Part shown: positions 51,067 to 59,387 of the stretch, piece after piece
Position numbering within the stretch: position 1 is the stretch's first letter
How the letters are laid out: every line of letters begins with the position of its first letter
Source of the DNA: SIG455 sp045646385
Lineage (GTDB): Bacteria > Bacillota > Clostridia > UMGS1810
Assembly: GCA_045646385.1 (NCBI GenBank)
Contig: JAZRKQ010000016.1
Span: 62,001-126,000, forward strand
DNA length: 64,000 bases
Reading direction: 5' to 3'
The notes under the pieces: generated by a model
Told to the model about the DNA's origin: nothing
The model's database searches: none
The model's input: the letters and a program-made list of their open reading frames with translations, nothing else
Made by a program: the position numbers and the translations under genes

Positions 51067-52137
51067 TTGAGCGAAAAAGTATTGATGAAAGGCAATGAAG
51101 CAATGGCAGAAGCCGCTATCATGGCCGGATGTAAACATTATTTCGGATACCCCATTACTCCTCAGACAGAGGTTGCTGCATACATGGCAAAAAGACTTCC
51201 TAAAGTAGATGGTGGTGTATTCTTACAGGCAGAGAGCGAAATTGCTGCAATTAATATGGTAATTGGTGTTGCCGCTACAGGAAAAAGAGTTATGACCTCT
51301 TCTTCAAGTCCAGGTATTTCTTTAAAGAGTGAAGGTATTTCTTACCTTGCTGGTTGCGACTTACCTGCACTTATTGTAAACGTACAGCGTGGTGGTCCCG
51401 GTCTTGGCGGTATTCAGCCTTCACAGTCTGATTATTTTCAGGCTACCAAGGGTGGGGGACACGGTGATTTTCATTTAATCGTTGTTGCACCTTCTTCTGT
51501 TCAGGAAATGGTTGATTTAACATCTAAATGTTTTGATTTGGCAGATAAATACAGAATGCCTGCAATGATTCTTGCAGACGGCACTATGGGTCAGATGATG
51601 GAACCTGTTTCTTTAGAAGCAGCAGATGTTAAATCCGTTGATAAACCTTGGGCACTTACAGGTACTAAATGTGAACGTGAGCCAAATATTGTTAACTCAC
51701 TTTTCTTAAAGCCTGATGAATTGGAGCAGTTTAACATTGAAAGATTCAAACGCTACAAAGAGATTGAAGCAAACGAAGTTATGTATGAAGAATATATGAT
51801 GGATGATGCTGAAATTTGTATTGTTGCTTTTGGTGTTGCAGCAAGAGTATCTCAGAATGCTATTGATGAAGCACGCAAAAAAGGTATTAAAGTTGGTATG
51901 ATAAGACCTATTACATTGTGGCCTTTCCCGAAAGATGTTCTTAATAAGGCGGCAGATAAAGTAAAAGCATTTATTTCTGTTGAACTTAATATGGGACAGA
52001 TGCTTGAAGATATTGAACTTGCTACACGCTGCAAAAAACCTGTACTTCTTTGCAGCAGAACAGGCGGTATGATTCACACAACTGAAAACATTCTTGATTC
52101 TATAGAAGAAGCACAGAAAATCGGAGGTGATAAATAA
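51067..52137 (+). CDS. vorB: 2-oxoacid:ferredoxin oxidoreductase alpha subunit (VorB type)
   Basis: The alpha subunit, 356 residues: pyrimidine-binding domain with YFGYPITPQTEVAAYM (YPITP signature) near residue 24-40, TSSSSPGISLKSEGISYLAG, VQRGGPGLGG, and transketolase-C-like end with VAFGVAAR and IRPITLWPFPKD. The sequence is closest to what is annotated as VorB (3-methyl-2-oxobutanoate, i.e. branched-chain), and ilvE in the same operon agrees, although 2-oxoglutarate is not excluded. The start is TTG at 51067, with AAGGAGGAG six bases upstream; the longer frame begins before the ribosome site. Confidence 0.92.
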   Translation: MSEKVLMKGNEAMAEAAIMAGCKHYFGYPITPQTEVAAYMAKRLPKVDGGVFLQAESEIAAINMVIGVAATGKRVMTSSSSPGISLKSEGISYLAGCDLPALIVNVQRGGPGLGGIQPSQSDYFQATKGGGHGDFHLIVVAPSSVQEMVDLTSKCFDLADKYRMPAMILADGTMGQMMEPVSLEAADVKSVDKPWALTGTKCEREPNIVNSLFLKPDELEQFNIERFKRYKEIEANEVMYEEYMMDDAEICIVAFGVAARVSQNAIDEARKKGIKVGMIRPITLWPFPKDVLNKAADKVKAFISVELNMGQMLEDIELATRCKKPVLLCSRTGGMIHTTENILDSIEEAQKIGGDK

Positions 52138-52889
52138 TGGTAGTATTTGAAAAACCTAAAGCACTTACAGAAAACACTTTGCATTATTGTCCCGGTTGTA
52201 CACATGGTATTATTCATCGTTTAGTTGCAGAAGCAATTGATGAATTAGGTATTAGAGGAAGAACAATCGGTGTTGCATCTGTTGGATGCTCAGTATTTAC
52301 ATATAATTACTTTAATGTTGATATGGTTCAGGCAGCACACGGCAGAGCGCCTGCTGTTGCTACCGGTGTTAAACGCTCAGATAGTAATAACATTGTATTT
52401 ACATATCAGGGCGATGGCGATTTGGCTGCTATTGGCACTGCTGAAACAGTTCACTCTGCTGCAAGAGGCGAAAATATTACCGTTATTTTTGTAAATAATG
52501 CAATTTACGGTATGACTGGCGGTCAGATGGCTCCGACAACTCTGCCCGGACAGGTAACACAGACTTCGCCGTACGGAAGAGATGTCGACAAAGTTGGTTA
52601 CCCCATTAAAGTTTGTGAAATGCTTTCTAAGGTTGACGGTGCTACTTATCTTGAAAGAGTTGCTGTCAATAATGTTAAAAATATTAAAAAAGCAAAAGAA
52701 GCAATTAAAAAGGCTTTCCAGAATCAGATTGAAGGCAAAGGATTTTCTTTAGTAGAAGTACTTTCTACTTGTCCTACAAACTGGGGTAAAACTCCTGAAG
52801 ATTCTCTTAAATGGCTTGAAAGCGAAATGATGCCTTACTATCCATTGGGAGTTTACAAGGACAAATACGCAGACGGGGAGGCAAAATAA
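52137..52889 (+). CDS. 2-oxoacid:ferredoxin oxidoreductase beta subunit (TPP-binding)
   Basis: A 250-residue subunit holding thiamine diphosphate and an Fe-S cluster. It begins with HYCPGCTHGIIHRL (cluster cysteines) and has the TPP motif GDGDLAAIGTAETVHSAARG followed by FVNNAIYGMTGGQMAPTT. It overlaps the alpha stop by one base (TAATG) and the gamma start likewise, so the subunits are translationally coupled. Function: with CoA, oxidise a 2-oxoacid to acyl-CoA and CO2, or the reverse with reduced ferredoxin. Confidence 0.94.
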   Translation: MVVFEKPKALTENTLHYCPGCTHGIIHRLVAEAIDELGIRGRTIGVASVGCSVFTYNYFNVDMVQAAHGRAPAVATGVKRSDSNNIVFTYQGDGDLAAIGTAETVHSAARGENITVIFVNNAIYGMTGGQMAPTTLPGQVTQTSPYGRDVDKVGYPIKVCEMLSKVDGATYLERVAVNNVKNIKKAKEAIKKAFQNQIEGKGFSLVEVLSTCPTNWGKTPEDSLKWLESEMMPYYPLGVYKDKYADGEAK

Positions 52890-53419
52890 TGAGTAAACAG
52901 ATGTTAATTGCCGGATTTGGCGGACAGGGAGTTCTTTTCGCAGGAAAATTTATTGCTTATGCAGGACTCATTGAAGAAAAAGAAGTTAGTTGGTTGCCAT
53001 CTTACGGTCCGGAAATGCGTGGAGGTACCGCAAACTGCAGCGTAATTTTGAGCGATACCAAAGTAGGTTCCCCAATCGTTGATAAACCTGATATTTTAGT
53101 TGCTTTAAACGCACCGTCACTTGATAAATATGAAAATGATGTTGTTTCAGGAGGTCATATTTTTGTTGATAGTTCTCTCATTGACAGAAAGGTTAACCGT
53201 ACTGATGTAAATGTGCACTATATTCCTGCATCTAAAATGGCGTCGGACGAAAATTTAAGTGGCCTTGCAAATATGATTATGATGGGACATATGATTAAAC
53301 ATAGCGATGTAATTGAATATGATAGCATTGAAAAATCTATGGCCAAAGTAGTTTCTGCAAAAAAACAAAATCTTTTTGATGCTAATAAAAAGGCTGTGGA
53401 ACTGGGATATAACTATTAA
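52889..53419 (+). CDS. 2-oxoacid:ferredoxin oxidoreductase gamma subunit
   Basis: A 176-residue gamma subunit with the family start LIAGFGGQGVLFAGKFIAYAGL, WLPSYGPEMRGGTANCSVILSD and a C-terminal helix. It completes the delta-alpha-beta-gamma set. One-base overlap with the beta gene; 14 bases to the HTH-cupin gene. Confidence 0.93.
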   Translation: MSKQMLIAGFGGQGVLFAGKFIAYAGLIEEKEVSWLPSYGPEMRGGTANCSVILSDTKVGSPIVDKPDILVALNAPSLDKYENDVVSGGHIFVDSSLIDRKVNRTDVNVHYIPASKMASDENLSGLANMIMMGHMIKHSDVIEYDSIEKSMAKVVSAKKQNLFDANKKAVELGYNY

Positions 53420-53433
53420 GGAGGGGACGCCTT

Positions 53434-53985
53434 GTGAATAACCAGATTAAAGATATCGGTATGCGTCTGGCTTTTTTGCGCGAAGATATGGAACTTACTA
53501 CTGCACAAATGGCAGAGAAATTAGATGTTGATGAGGCAACATATATTTCTTATGAAAAAGGCGAGATGGATTTTTCATTTAGTTTTATTTATAATGCTGC
53601 TGATCATCTTGGTGTTGATGTTCTGGATTTAATCAGCGGTGATGCTCCTACACTTTCTATGTGTACAATGGTTGAAAAAGGGAATGGATATTCAGTTAAA
53701 AGAGAGCATGAGTATGATTATAAGCATCTTGCTTACACCTTCAGAAATAAAAAGGCTGAACCATTTCTTGTAACAATAACCCCTGACGAAAAACCGCCTG
53801 TTATGAAATGTCATGAAGGACAGGAATTTAACTACGTGCTTTCCGGAAAGATGAAATTCTTTATAGGAGATATTTCATATGAACTTTCCAAAGGTGATAG
53901 CGTTTATTTTGATTCCGGAATACCTCACGCGGAAGTTGCCCTTGGTGATAAACAGGCTCAGTTTATCGCCGTAGTAATTAAATAA
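53434..53985 (+). CDS. HTH-XRE/cupin regulator-like protein
   Basis: A 183-residue protein with an XRE helix-turn-helix (about residues 8-62, TTAQMAEKLDVDEATYISYEKGEMDFSFSF-like) and a cupin domain (about 110-183: HEGQEFNYVLSGKMKFFIGD, GDSVYFDSGIPHAEV). It is a full-length counterpart of the N-terminal part of the fusion at 38644 (compare NFAFIYRCAAALRVNVTDII with SFSFIYNAADHLGVDVLDLI). The start is GTG with AAGGAGGGG upstream. It sits between the VOR genes and an acyl-CoA ligase, so it may regulate the operon or sense the acyl product. Confidence 0.9.
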   Translation: MNNQIKDIGMRLAFLREDMELTTAQMAEKLDVDEATYISYEKGEMDFSFSFIYNAADHLGVDVLDLISGDAPTLSMCTMVEKGNGYSVKREHEYDYKHLAYTFRNKKAEPFLVTITPDEKPPVMKCHEGQEFNYVLSGKMKFFIGDISYELSKGDSVYFDSGIPHAEVALGDKQAQFIAVVIK

Positions 53986-54006
53986 CTTTCGGAGGCTTGA
54001 TTGAAA

Positions 54007-55698
54007 ATGGCAATATATGAAAAATTTGTTGGCGCATCAAGAGATGATTTTATCTCTCTTGAAGACGCACAACGAAATTATAACCTTACATATGAAGAAG
54101 ATTTTAACTTTGCATATGATGTCATTGATGAACTTGGTACTACCAAGCCCGACAAATTGGCATTATTGTATTTATCTTCTTCAGGTGAAGAAAAACGCTT
54201 TACATTCCGTGATATGATGCTTATGTCTAATAAGGCTGCGAATTATTTTAAGTATATGGGAATCAAAAAAGGCGATAGAGTTTTGCTGGTTATGAAGCGT
54301 AGTTATTATTTCTGGATTTGTGTTTTAGCACTTCACAAAATTGGTGCTATTATGATTCAAGCAACAAATATGCTTAAGGCTAAGGATTATGTTTATCGTT
54401 GTAATGCTGCCAAAATCAATGCTGTAATTTTAACCGGCGATGGTATGGAAACTGAATATTTTGATGAGGGCGGTGACCAATACGAGACCGTTACAAAAAA
54501 ATTTGTATTAGGTCATAAAAAGGCAGGACATGATTGGATAGATTTTGAAACGGGCTTTGAAATGGCAAGTGATCAATGGGAAAAGCCCCGCGGTAAAGAT
54601 AAACCTATGGCTGACGATACTATGCTTATGGCCTTTTCATCTGGTACTACCGGTTATCCCAAAATTATTTCTCATAACTTCAAATATCCATTAGGGCATA
54701 TTATGACTGGTGTATTTTGGCATAGAGTTGTAGATGGTGGTTTGCATTTTACAATTTCTGATACCGGATGGCTTAAATCTCTTTGGGGTAAATTCTACGG
54801 TCAATGGTTTGGTGAATCTGCAATTTTGGTATATGATTTTGAAAAGTTTGATGGTGCTGATATACTTTCTAAACTTGAAAAATATAAAGTTACTACTTTC
54901 TGTGTTCCGCCTACCATGTATCGCATGATGTTGCAAAACGATGTTAGTAAATATGATTTATCATCACTTACTCATTGCTGTTCTGCAGGTGAAGCATTAA
55001 ACCCTGAGATCTTCAATAAGTGGCTCGATGCTACAGGTTTAAAAATTTATGAGGGTTTTGGACAGACAGAAACCGCTGTTTGTATTGCTACTATTGAACC
55101 TTGGACAGAACCTATCCCCGGTACAATGGGATTCCCCGTTCCCGGTTTTGATGTTCATATTCTCGATGAAAATAACAAATTCGTACAACGTGGTACAACC
55201 GGCGAAATATGCATACGTGTACTTAGCGCAAAACGTAAATCGTGTGGCCTTTTAGACAGTTACAACTTAAATAGCGAGGAAACAAAAAAGGCCATGTACG
55301 GTGGATTTTATCATACCGGTGATACTGCTTACCGTGATGAAAAAGGAATGTTTAGATATGTGGGTAGAAATGACGATGTAATTAAGTCATCTGGTTACCG
55401 CATTGGTCCTTTTGAGATTGAAAGTGTTATGTTGGAACATCCTGCAGTTATGGAAGTTGCAGTCACTGGTGTTCCTGATCCGGTTCGTGGGTTTGCAGTT
55501 AAGGCAACGGTGGTTCTTAGCGATGATTATGAGGGCAGTGATGAACTTACCAAGGAACTTCAATCATACGTTAAAACTAATACTGCTCCCTATAAATATC
55601 CAAGAATTGTGGAATATGTTAAAGAACTTCCAAAAACTTTTAATGGCAAAATCCGCAGAGCAGAAATCCGTAATAAAGATAATGAACCCAAATTATAA
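54007..55698 (+). CDS. AMP-forming acyl-CoA ligase (ACSM-like)
   Basis: An ANL-family ligase of 563 residues that should form acyl-CoA from a short or branched carboxylic acid. Motifs are FSSGTTGYPKI, HFTISDTGWLKSLWGKFYGQW, GEALNPEIF, YEGFGQTETAV, GFYHTGDTAY, DDVIKSSGYRIGPFEIES and the final GKIRRAEIR. It is clearly paralogous to the ligase domain of the fusion at 38644 (shared HFTISDTGW, GRNDDVIKSSGYRIGPFEIES-type segments). The in-frame TTG at 54001 is five bases from GGAGG and the ATG at 54007 eleven; either may be used. It follows the HTH-cupin gene by 21 bases. Confidence 0.93.
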   Translation: MAIYEKFVGASRDDFISLEDAQRNYNLTYEEDFNFAYDVIDELGTTKPDKLALLYLSSSGEEKRFTFRDMMLMSNKAANYFKYMGIKKGDRVLLVMKRSYYFWICVLALHKIGAIMIQATNMLKAKDYVYRCNAAKINAVILTGDGMETEYFDEGGDQYETVTKKFVLGHKKAGHDWIDFETGFEMASDQWEKPRGKDKPMADDTMLMAFSSGTTGYPKIISHNFKYPLGHIMTGVFWHRVVDGGLHFTISDTGWLKSLWGKFYGQWFGESAILVYDFEKFDGADILSKLEKYKVTTFCVPPTMYRMMLQNDVSKYDLSSLTHCCSAGEALNPEIFNKWLDATGLKIYEGFGQTETAVCIATIEPWTEPIPGTMGFPVPGFDVHILDENNKFVQRGTTGEICIRVLSAKRKSCGLLDSYNLNSEETKKAMYGGFYHTGDTAYRDEKGMFRYVGRNDDVIKSSGYRIGPFEIESVMLEHPAVMEVAVTGVPDPVRGFAVKATVVLSDDYEGSDELTKELQSYVKTNTAPYKYPRIVEYVKELPKTFNGKIRRAEIRNKDNEPKL

Positions 55699-55717
55699 GA
55701 AGGTGTAATTTAATTAA

Positions 55718-56584
55718 ATGACAGATGTAAAAATAACTGATGTGCGTGTTCATCCCGGTGATAGCGGTTTCTTAGTTGATGATGGCGAAACATCAATACT
55801 ATATGATTCAGGTTTTGCTTTTACCGGAAGCGGAATGGTTAATAAAATCAAAGAACAACTTGGAAACAGAAAATTAGATTACATATTCCTTACACATTCT
55901 CATTACGATCATGTGCTTGGCGCTCTTTATGCAATGAGGCAATGGCCTGATGCAAAAGTAATTGCAGGTGAATATGCTGCAAAGATTTTTTGCAAACCAT
56001 CTGCAAAATCTGTTATGCGTAAACTTGACCAAAAGTTTGCAACTACCTGTGGAGCAGAACCGTATGAAGATATAATTGACGAACTCAGAGTTGACATTAC
56101 CGTCAACGATGGTGATATTATAAATGCCGGAAAAATGACATATAAAGTTGTTGATTTACCGGGACACACTAAATGTTCTGTTGGTTTTTATCTTGTTGGG
56201 AAAAAACTTTTACTAAGTACCGAAACTCTCGGTATATATGCCGGAAACGAAATTATATTGCCATCATTTTTAGTGGGTTATGAGATGACACTTAACTCTA
56301 TTAAAAAAGTGGAAAATATGGATGTTGAGAATATTTTGGTGCCGCATTACGGTTTGCTAGACAGAGAACACACAAAAGTGTTTTTGAAAAAAGCAAAAGA
56401 AGTTGCACATATAACTGCAGAAGATTTTTCTGCAAGGATAAAAAAAGGGCAGACAGATGAGGAATTAATAGAATATTTCAAATCATTATATTATCACGAT
56501 TACATTAGGGTTATTTACCCTATAGATGCTATTGAACTTAATACAAGTTGTATGATTAACTTAATAAAACGAGAGTGTTTATAA
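55718..56584 (+). CDS. Metallo-beta-lactamase-fold hydrolase
   Basis: A 288-residue MBL-fold protein. The metal-binding motif is THSHYDHVLGA (HxHxDH, near residues 58-68), with a later His in LPGHTKCSVGF and HYG near residue 210. The domain ends with extra helices. In this operon position a thioesterase-like or lactonase-like role on an acyl intermediate is conceivable, but the family is very diverse. It starts 19 bases after the ligase and ends at a terminator, so it closes the operon. Confidence 0.85.
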   Translation: MTDVKITDVRVHPGDSGFLVDDGETSILYDSGFAFTGSGMVNKIKEQLGNRKLDYIFLTHSHYDHVLGALYAMRQWPDAKVIAGEYAAKIFCKPSAKSVMRKLDQKFATTCGAEPYEDIIDELRVDITVNDGDIINAGKMTYKVVDLPGHTKCSVGFYLVGKKLLLSTETLGIYAGNEIILPSFLVGYEMTLNSIKKVENMDVENILVPHYGLLDREHTKVFLKKAKEVAHITAEDFSARIKKGQTDEELIEYFKSLYYHDYIRVIYPIDAIELNTSCMINLIKRECL

Positions 56585-56586
56585 AT

Positions 56587-56620
56587 TAAAAAGCGTATTG
56601 CATAAGCAATACGCTTTTTA
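56587..56620. terminator. Bidirectional intrinsic terminator
   Basis: TAAAAAGCGTATTGC / GCAATACGCTTTTTA, perfect 15-bp stem with four-base loop between the convergent MBL and sigH genes. Confidence 0.9.
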
Positions 56621-57259
56621 ATTTTCAACATTTTTAGTTTGCAGATATTTTTCCACTTTCTTTTTAATCCGCTGCAGAGCGTTATCAATTGATTTTTCGC
56701 TTTTGTCAAGACGTTTAGCAATTTCACTATAACTTTTACCATCTAAAAAAAGATTCATTACCTTCCATTCAAATTTACTTAATACCTCTGACATTTTTGT
56801 AAGAATGGAAGAAAAATGCTCTTTTGTTATCATAATCTCTTCAGGATTAAAATTTTCTTTCTCAGCAATCATATCAATCATCATACGTTCGGATTCTTCG
56901 TCATAAACAGATTTATTTAGAGATATATATGAATTTAAGGGAATATGTTTTTGTCTGGTGGCTGTTTTAATGGCGGTTATTATCTGACGTGTAATACATA
57001 TTTCAGCAAATCCTCTGAATGATGCAGGTTTGGTTGTGTCATAATCACGTATGGCTTTATAAAGGCCTATCATACCTTCCTGAATGATATCCTCTTTATC
57101 GGCTCCGATTAAAAAATATGTTCTTGCACGTGACTTAACAAAATTTTTGTATTTATTAATAATATAATCAGTGGCAATACTGTCGCCTGATTTTGCTATT
57201 GCCACAATTTCTTCATCGCTTAATTTATTGTATTGCGAAGGTGTTTCTGGAAATGACAT
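56618..57259 (-). CDS. sigH: RNA polymerase sporulation sigma factor SigH
   Basis: The post-exponential sigma factor that starts sporulation. The 213 residues include region 2 (FVKSRARTYFLIGADKEDIIQEGMIGLYKAIRDYD, FRGFAEICITRQIITAIKTATRQKHIPLNSYISL) which is highly specific for SigH, and region 4 (LDGKSYSEIAKRLDKSEKSIDNALQRIKKK). Length is normal. The ATG follows AAAGGCGG. It is monocistronic. Confidence 0.96.
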   Translation of the reverse strand: MSFPETPSQYNKLSDEEIVAIAKSGDSIATDYIINKYKNFVKSRARTYFLIGADKEDIIQEGMIGLYKAIRDYDTTKPASFRGFAEICITRQIITAIKTATRQKHIPLNSYISLNKSVYDEESERMMIDMIAEKENFNPEEIMITKEHFSSILTKMSEVLSKFEWKVMNLFLDGKSYSEIAKRLDKSEKSIDNALQRIKKKVEKYLQTKNVEN

Positions 57260-57328
57260 AGTATCGCCGCCTTTCTATGCAAGATAATAATATTTTAAAC
57301 AAGTTTTTGTTTTTTGTCAAGGAATATG

Positions 57329-57357
57329 TAATATTAAAACACATAGCGGCATATTAT
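57329..57357 (+). promoter_or_regulatory. Sigma-E type promoter of the spoIIIA operon
   Basis: TAATATT, 14-base spacer, CATATTAT, 17 bases before the spoIIIAA start. The -35 box fits KMATATT exactly and the -10 box fits CATACAHT in 6 of 8 positions. spoIIIA is a sigma-E operon in Bacillus. The start codon is very close, so the leader is short. Confidence 0.6.
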
Positions 57358-57374
57358 TTATCGAGGTGGATACA

Positions 57375-58280
57375 ATGGACAAAATTAATATTAAAGAACT
57401 TTTAAATTACATATCTCCAAATCTGCGTGAATGCTTGTTGAATATAGATGCAAGATTGTGGGATAAAGCAGAAGAGATACGTATTTCACTTGGGAAACCT
57501 GCTATGTTATGTTATAACGACGGATTTGAATATATATATAAACAAGACGAGCCCTTTATTTGTGATGTGCGTACTGTTAAAGAAACAATGATGCTTATTA
57601 CGGATAGTTCCATATATGCCGCAAACGAGAAAATGATTAATGGCTATATAACCCTTAAAGGAGGACATAGAGCAGGAATATGTGGTTGCACTGTGATAAA
57701 CGATGGGAAAATATCTGCAATAAAAGATATATCTTCTATAAACATCAGAATTAAAAGGGAAATTATTGGTGCCGCCGATAAAGTGATTAATTATATTTAT
57801 AATAAAGAACACATACAAAACACACTCATAATATCGCCCCCGCAATGCGGAAAAACCACTTTGTTACGCGATATTGCCAGAATACTTGGAAGAAACCGAA
57901 GAGTATCGATTGTAGATGAAAGAAGTGAAATTGCTGCAATGTATAATGGTATAGCACAAAATGATATTGGGTTACGTACAAACGTTCTCGATAATTGTCC
58001 TAAACAAATAGGGATACCATTGGTTATTCGCAGTATGTCACCGGAAGTTGTAATAACGGACGAAATTGGTGCGGATAGTGACGCAGATGTTATAAAATAT
58101 GCAGCAACAAGTGGCGTAAAAATAATTACGTCTGCGCATGGCCTTGATATAAATGATATGATGCGCCAAAAATCACTTAAAAATATAATTGGTTTTTTTG
58201 ATGTTTTTATTTCACTTACGAATATCGGCGGAACAGGAAGTGTTTCCAATATAATACGGAGGAAAGAACTTGATATTTAA
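57375..58280 (+). CDS. spoIIIAA: Stage III sporulation protein AA (secretion-type ATPase)
   Basis: A 301-residue P-loop ATPase resembling type II/IV secretion ATPases; it powers the SpoIIIA-SpoIIQ feeding channel between mother cell and forespore. Walker A is ISPPQCGKTTLLRD, with VSIVDERSEIAAMYNG and VVITDEIGADSDADVI in the Walker B region. ATG at 57375 follows GAGGTGG; the in-frame GTG at 57366 lies inside that ribosome site. First gene of a complete eight-gene operon. Confidence 0.95.
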   Translation: MDKINIKELLNYISPNLRECLLNIDARLWDKAEEIRISLGKPAMLCYNDGFEYIYKQDEPFICDVRTVKETMMLITDSSIYAANEKMINGYITLKGGHRAGICGCTVINDGKISAIKDISSINIRIKREIIGAADKVINYIYNKEHIQNTLIISPPQCGKTTLLRDIARILGRNRRVSIVDERSEIAAMYNGIAQNDIGLRTNVLDNCPKQIGIPLVIRSMSPEVVITDEIGADSDADVIKYAATSGVKIITSAHGLDINDMMRQKSLKNIIGFFDVFISLTNIGGTGSVSNIIRRKELDI

Positions 58281-58779
58281 AATAGTCGGAGCCATAATTG
58301 TTATTACTACTACAATTATTTTGGGGATATCAAAATCCTTAGAATTTGAGAATAGAGTGCGATGCCTTGAGGATATGCAGTTATGTATTCTGCAACTTGA
58401 AAACGAAATCAGATATACACAGACCCCTATATTCGAAGCATTAAAAAAAATTTCTGAAACTACGAACTCAATAATATCAAAATTGTTCGATAATGCGTCT
58501 AAACAGGGGTCAACAGGAGAAACTGTTTCTACTATTTGGACAAGGGCAGTAAATGATATTTCATCTGAGTTGATTAATGATGATTCAGAACTGTTCCTTT
58601 TGTTAGGTGAGTGCCTTGGAACTACTGATTTGGAAGGTCAAATAAAAAGCATAGAATTATTTAAAAGCAAATTGAATCAACAACTGAAAACAGCAAAAGA
58701 AATATGTAATAAAAACAAAAAATTATATAAGAACTTAGGATTATATTCCGGCTTGTTAATTACCGTACTTTTATTATAA
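58270..58779 (+). CDS. spoIIIAB: Stage III sporulation protein AB
   Basis: A 169-residue protein with a membrane helix at each end and a helical GspF-like middle part (RVRCLEDMQLCILQLENEIRYTQTPI). The start is TTG at 58270 with GGAGG 8 bases upstream, overlapping the end of spoIIIAA by 11 bases. Part of the SpoIIIA channel. Confidence 0.93.
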   Translation: MIFKIVGAIIVITTTIILGISKSLEFENRVRCLEDMQLCILQLENEIRYTQTPIFEALKKISETTNSIISKLFDNASKQGSTGETVSTIWTRAVNDISSELINDDSELFLLLGECLGTTDLEGQIKSIELFKSKLNQQLKTAKEICNKNKKLYKNLGLYSGLLITVLLL

Positions 58780-58793
58780 AAGGAGAATAACTA

Positions 58794-58988
58794 ATGAATG
58801 TTGAACTGATTTTTCAAATCGCTGCTATAGGTATACTTGTTGCCGTTCTTAACCAACTTCTCATAAGGTCAGGTAGAGAAGAGCAGGCGATGATGACAAC
58901 ACTTGCAGGATTAGTGGTAGTGCTATTTATCGTTATTAATCAAATCAGCGCTTTGTTTGAGACAATCAAATCTGTTTTCAATTTATAA
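58794..58988 (+). CDS. spoIIIAC: Stage III sporulation protein AC
   Basis: A 64-residue protein with two membrane helices, ELIFQIAAIGILVAVLNQLL and the second around LAGLVVVLFIVINQI, joined by a short GREEQ loop. Standard SpoIIIAC length. ATG follows AAAGGAG. Confidence 0.93.
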   Translation: MNVELIFQIAAIGILVAVLNQLLIRSGREEQAMMTTLAGLVVVLFIVINQISALFETIKSVFNL

Positions 58989-58992
58989 GAAT

Positions 58993-59376
58993 ATGGAAAT
59001 TCTACAGATAGCAATTATAGCAATAACTGCATCAATTCTTGCAGTTACTTTAAAAAGCGAACGACCTGAATTTTCGATTATTATAAGTGTTGTTGCAGGA
59101 ATTATGATATTCTTTGTTTCATCAACATATTTGAAAAGCGTTTTAAATGTTCTTAATGAAATAACAGAAAAAATTAATATTGATTTATCGTTTATAGAAA
59201 TAATATTAAAAATTGTATCTATATCGTATATATGCGAATTTTCATCTCAAATATGCAAAGATGCAGGTGAGGGTGCAATTGCTTCAAAAGTTGAGTTGGC
59301 AGGTAAAATTTTAATTCTATTTACATCTGCACCTGTTATGCTGTCGCTTTTAGAATTACTTACAGGTATTATTTAG
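58993..59376 (+). CDS. spoIIIAD: Stage III sporulation protein AD
   Basis: A 127-residue membrane protein with about four helices (MEILQIAIIAITASILAV at the start, IVSISYICEFSSQICKDAGEGAIASKVELAGK near residues 85-115, the family signature). ATG at 58993 is four bases after the AC stop and has only a weak ribosome site, so coupling to AC translation is likely; an upstream in-frame ATG would overlap AC. Confidence 0.93.
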   Translation: MEILQIAIIAITASILAVTLKSERPEFSIIISVVAGIMIFFVSSTYLKSVLNVLNEITEKINIDLSFIEIILKIVSISYICEFSSQICKDAGEGAIASKVELAGKILILFTSAPVMLSLLELLTGII

Positions 59377-59387
59377 AGGGTGAACTA

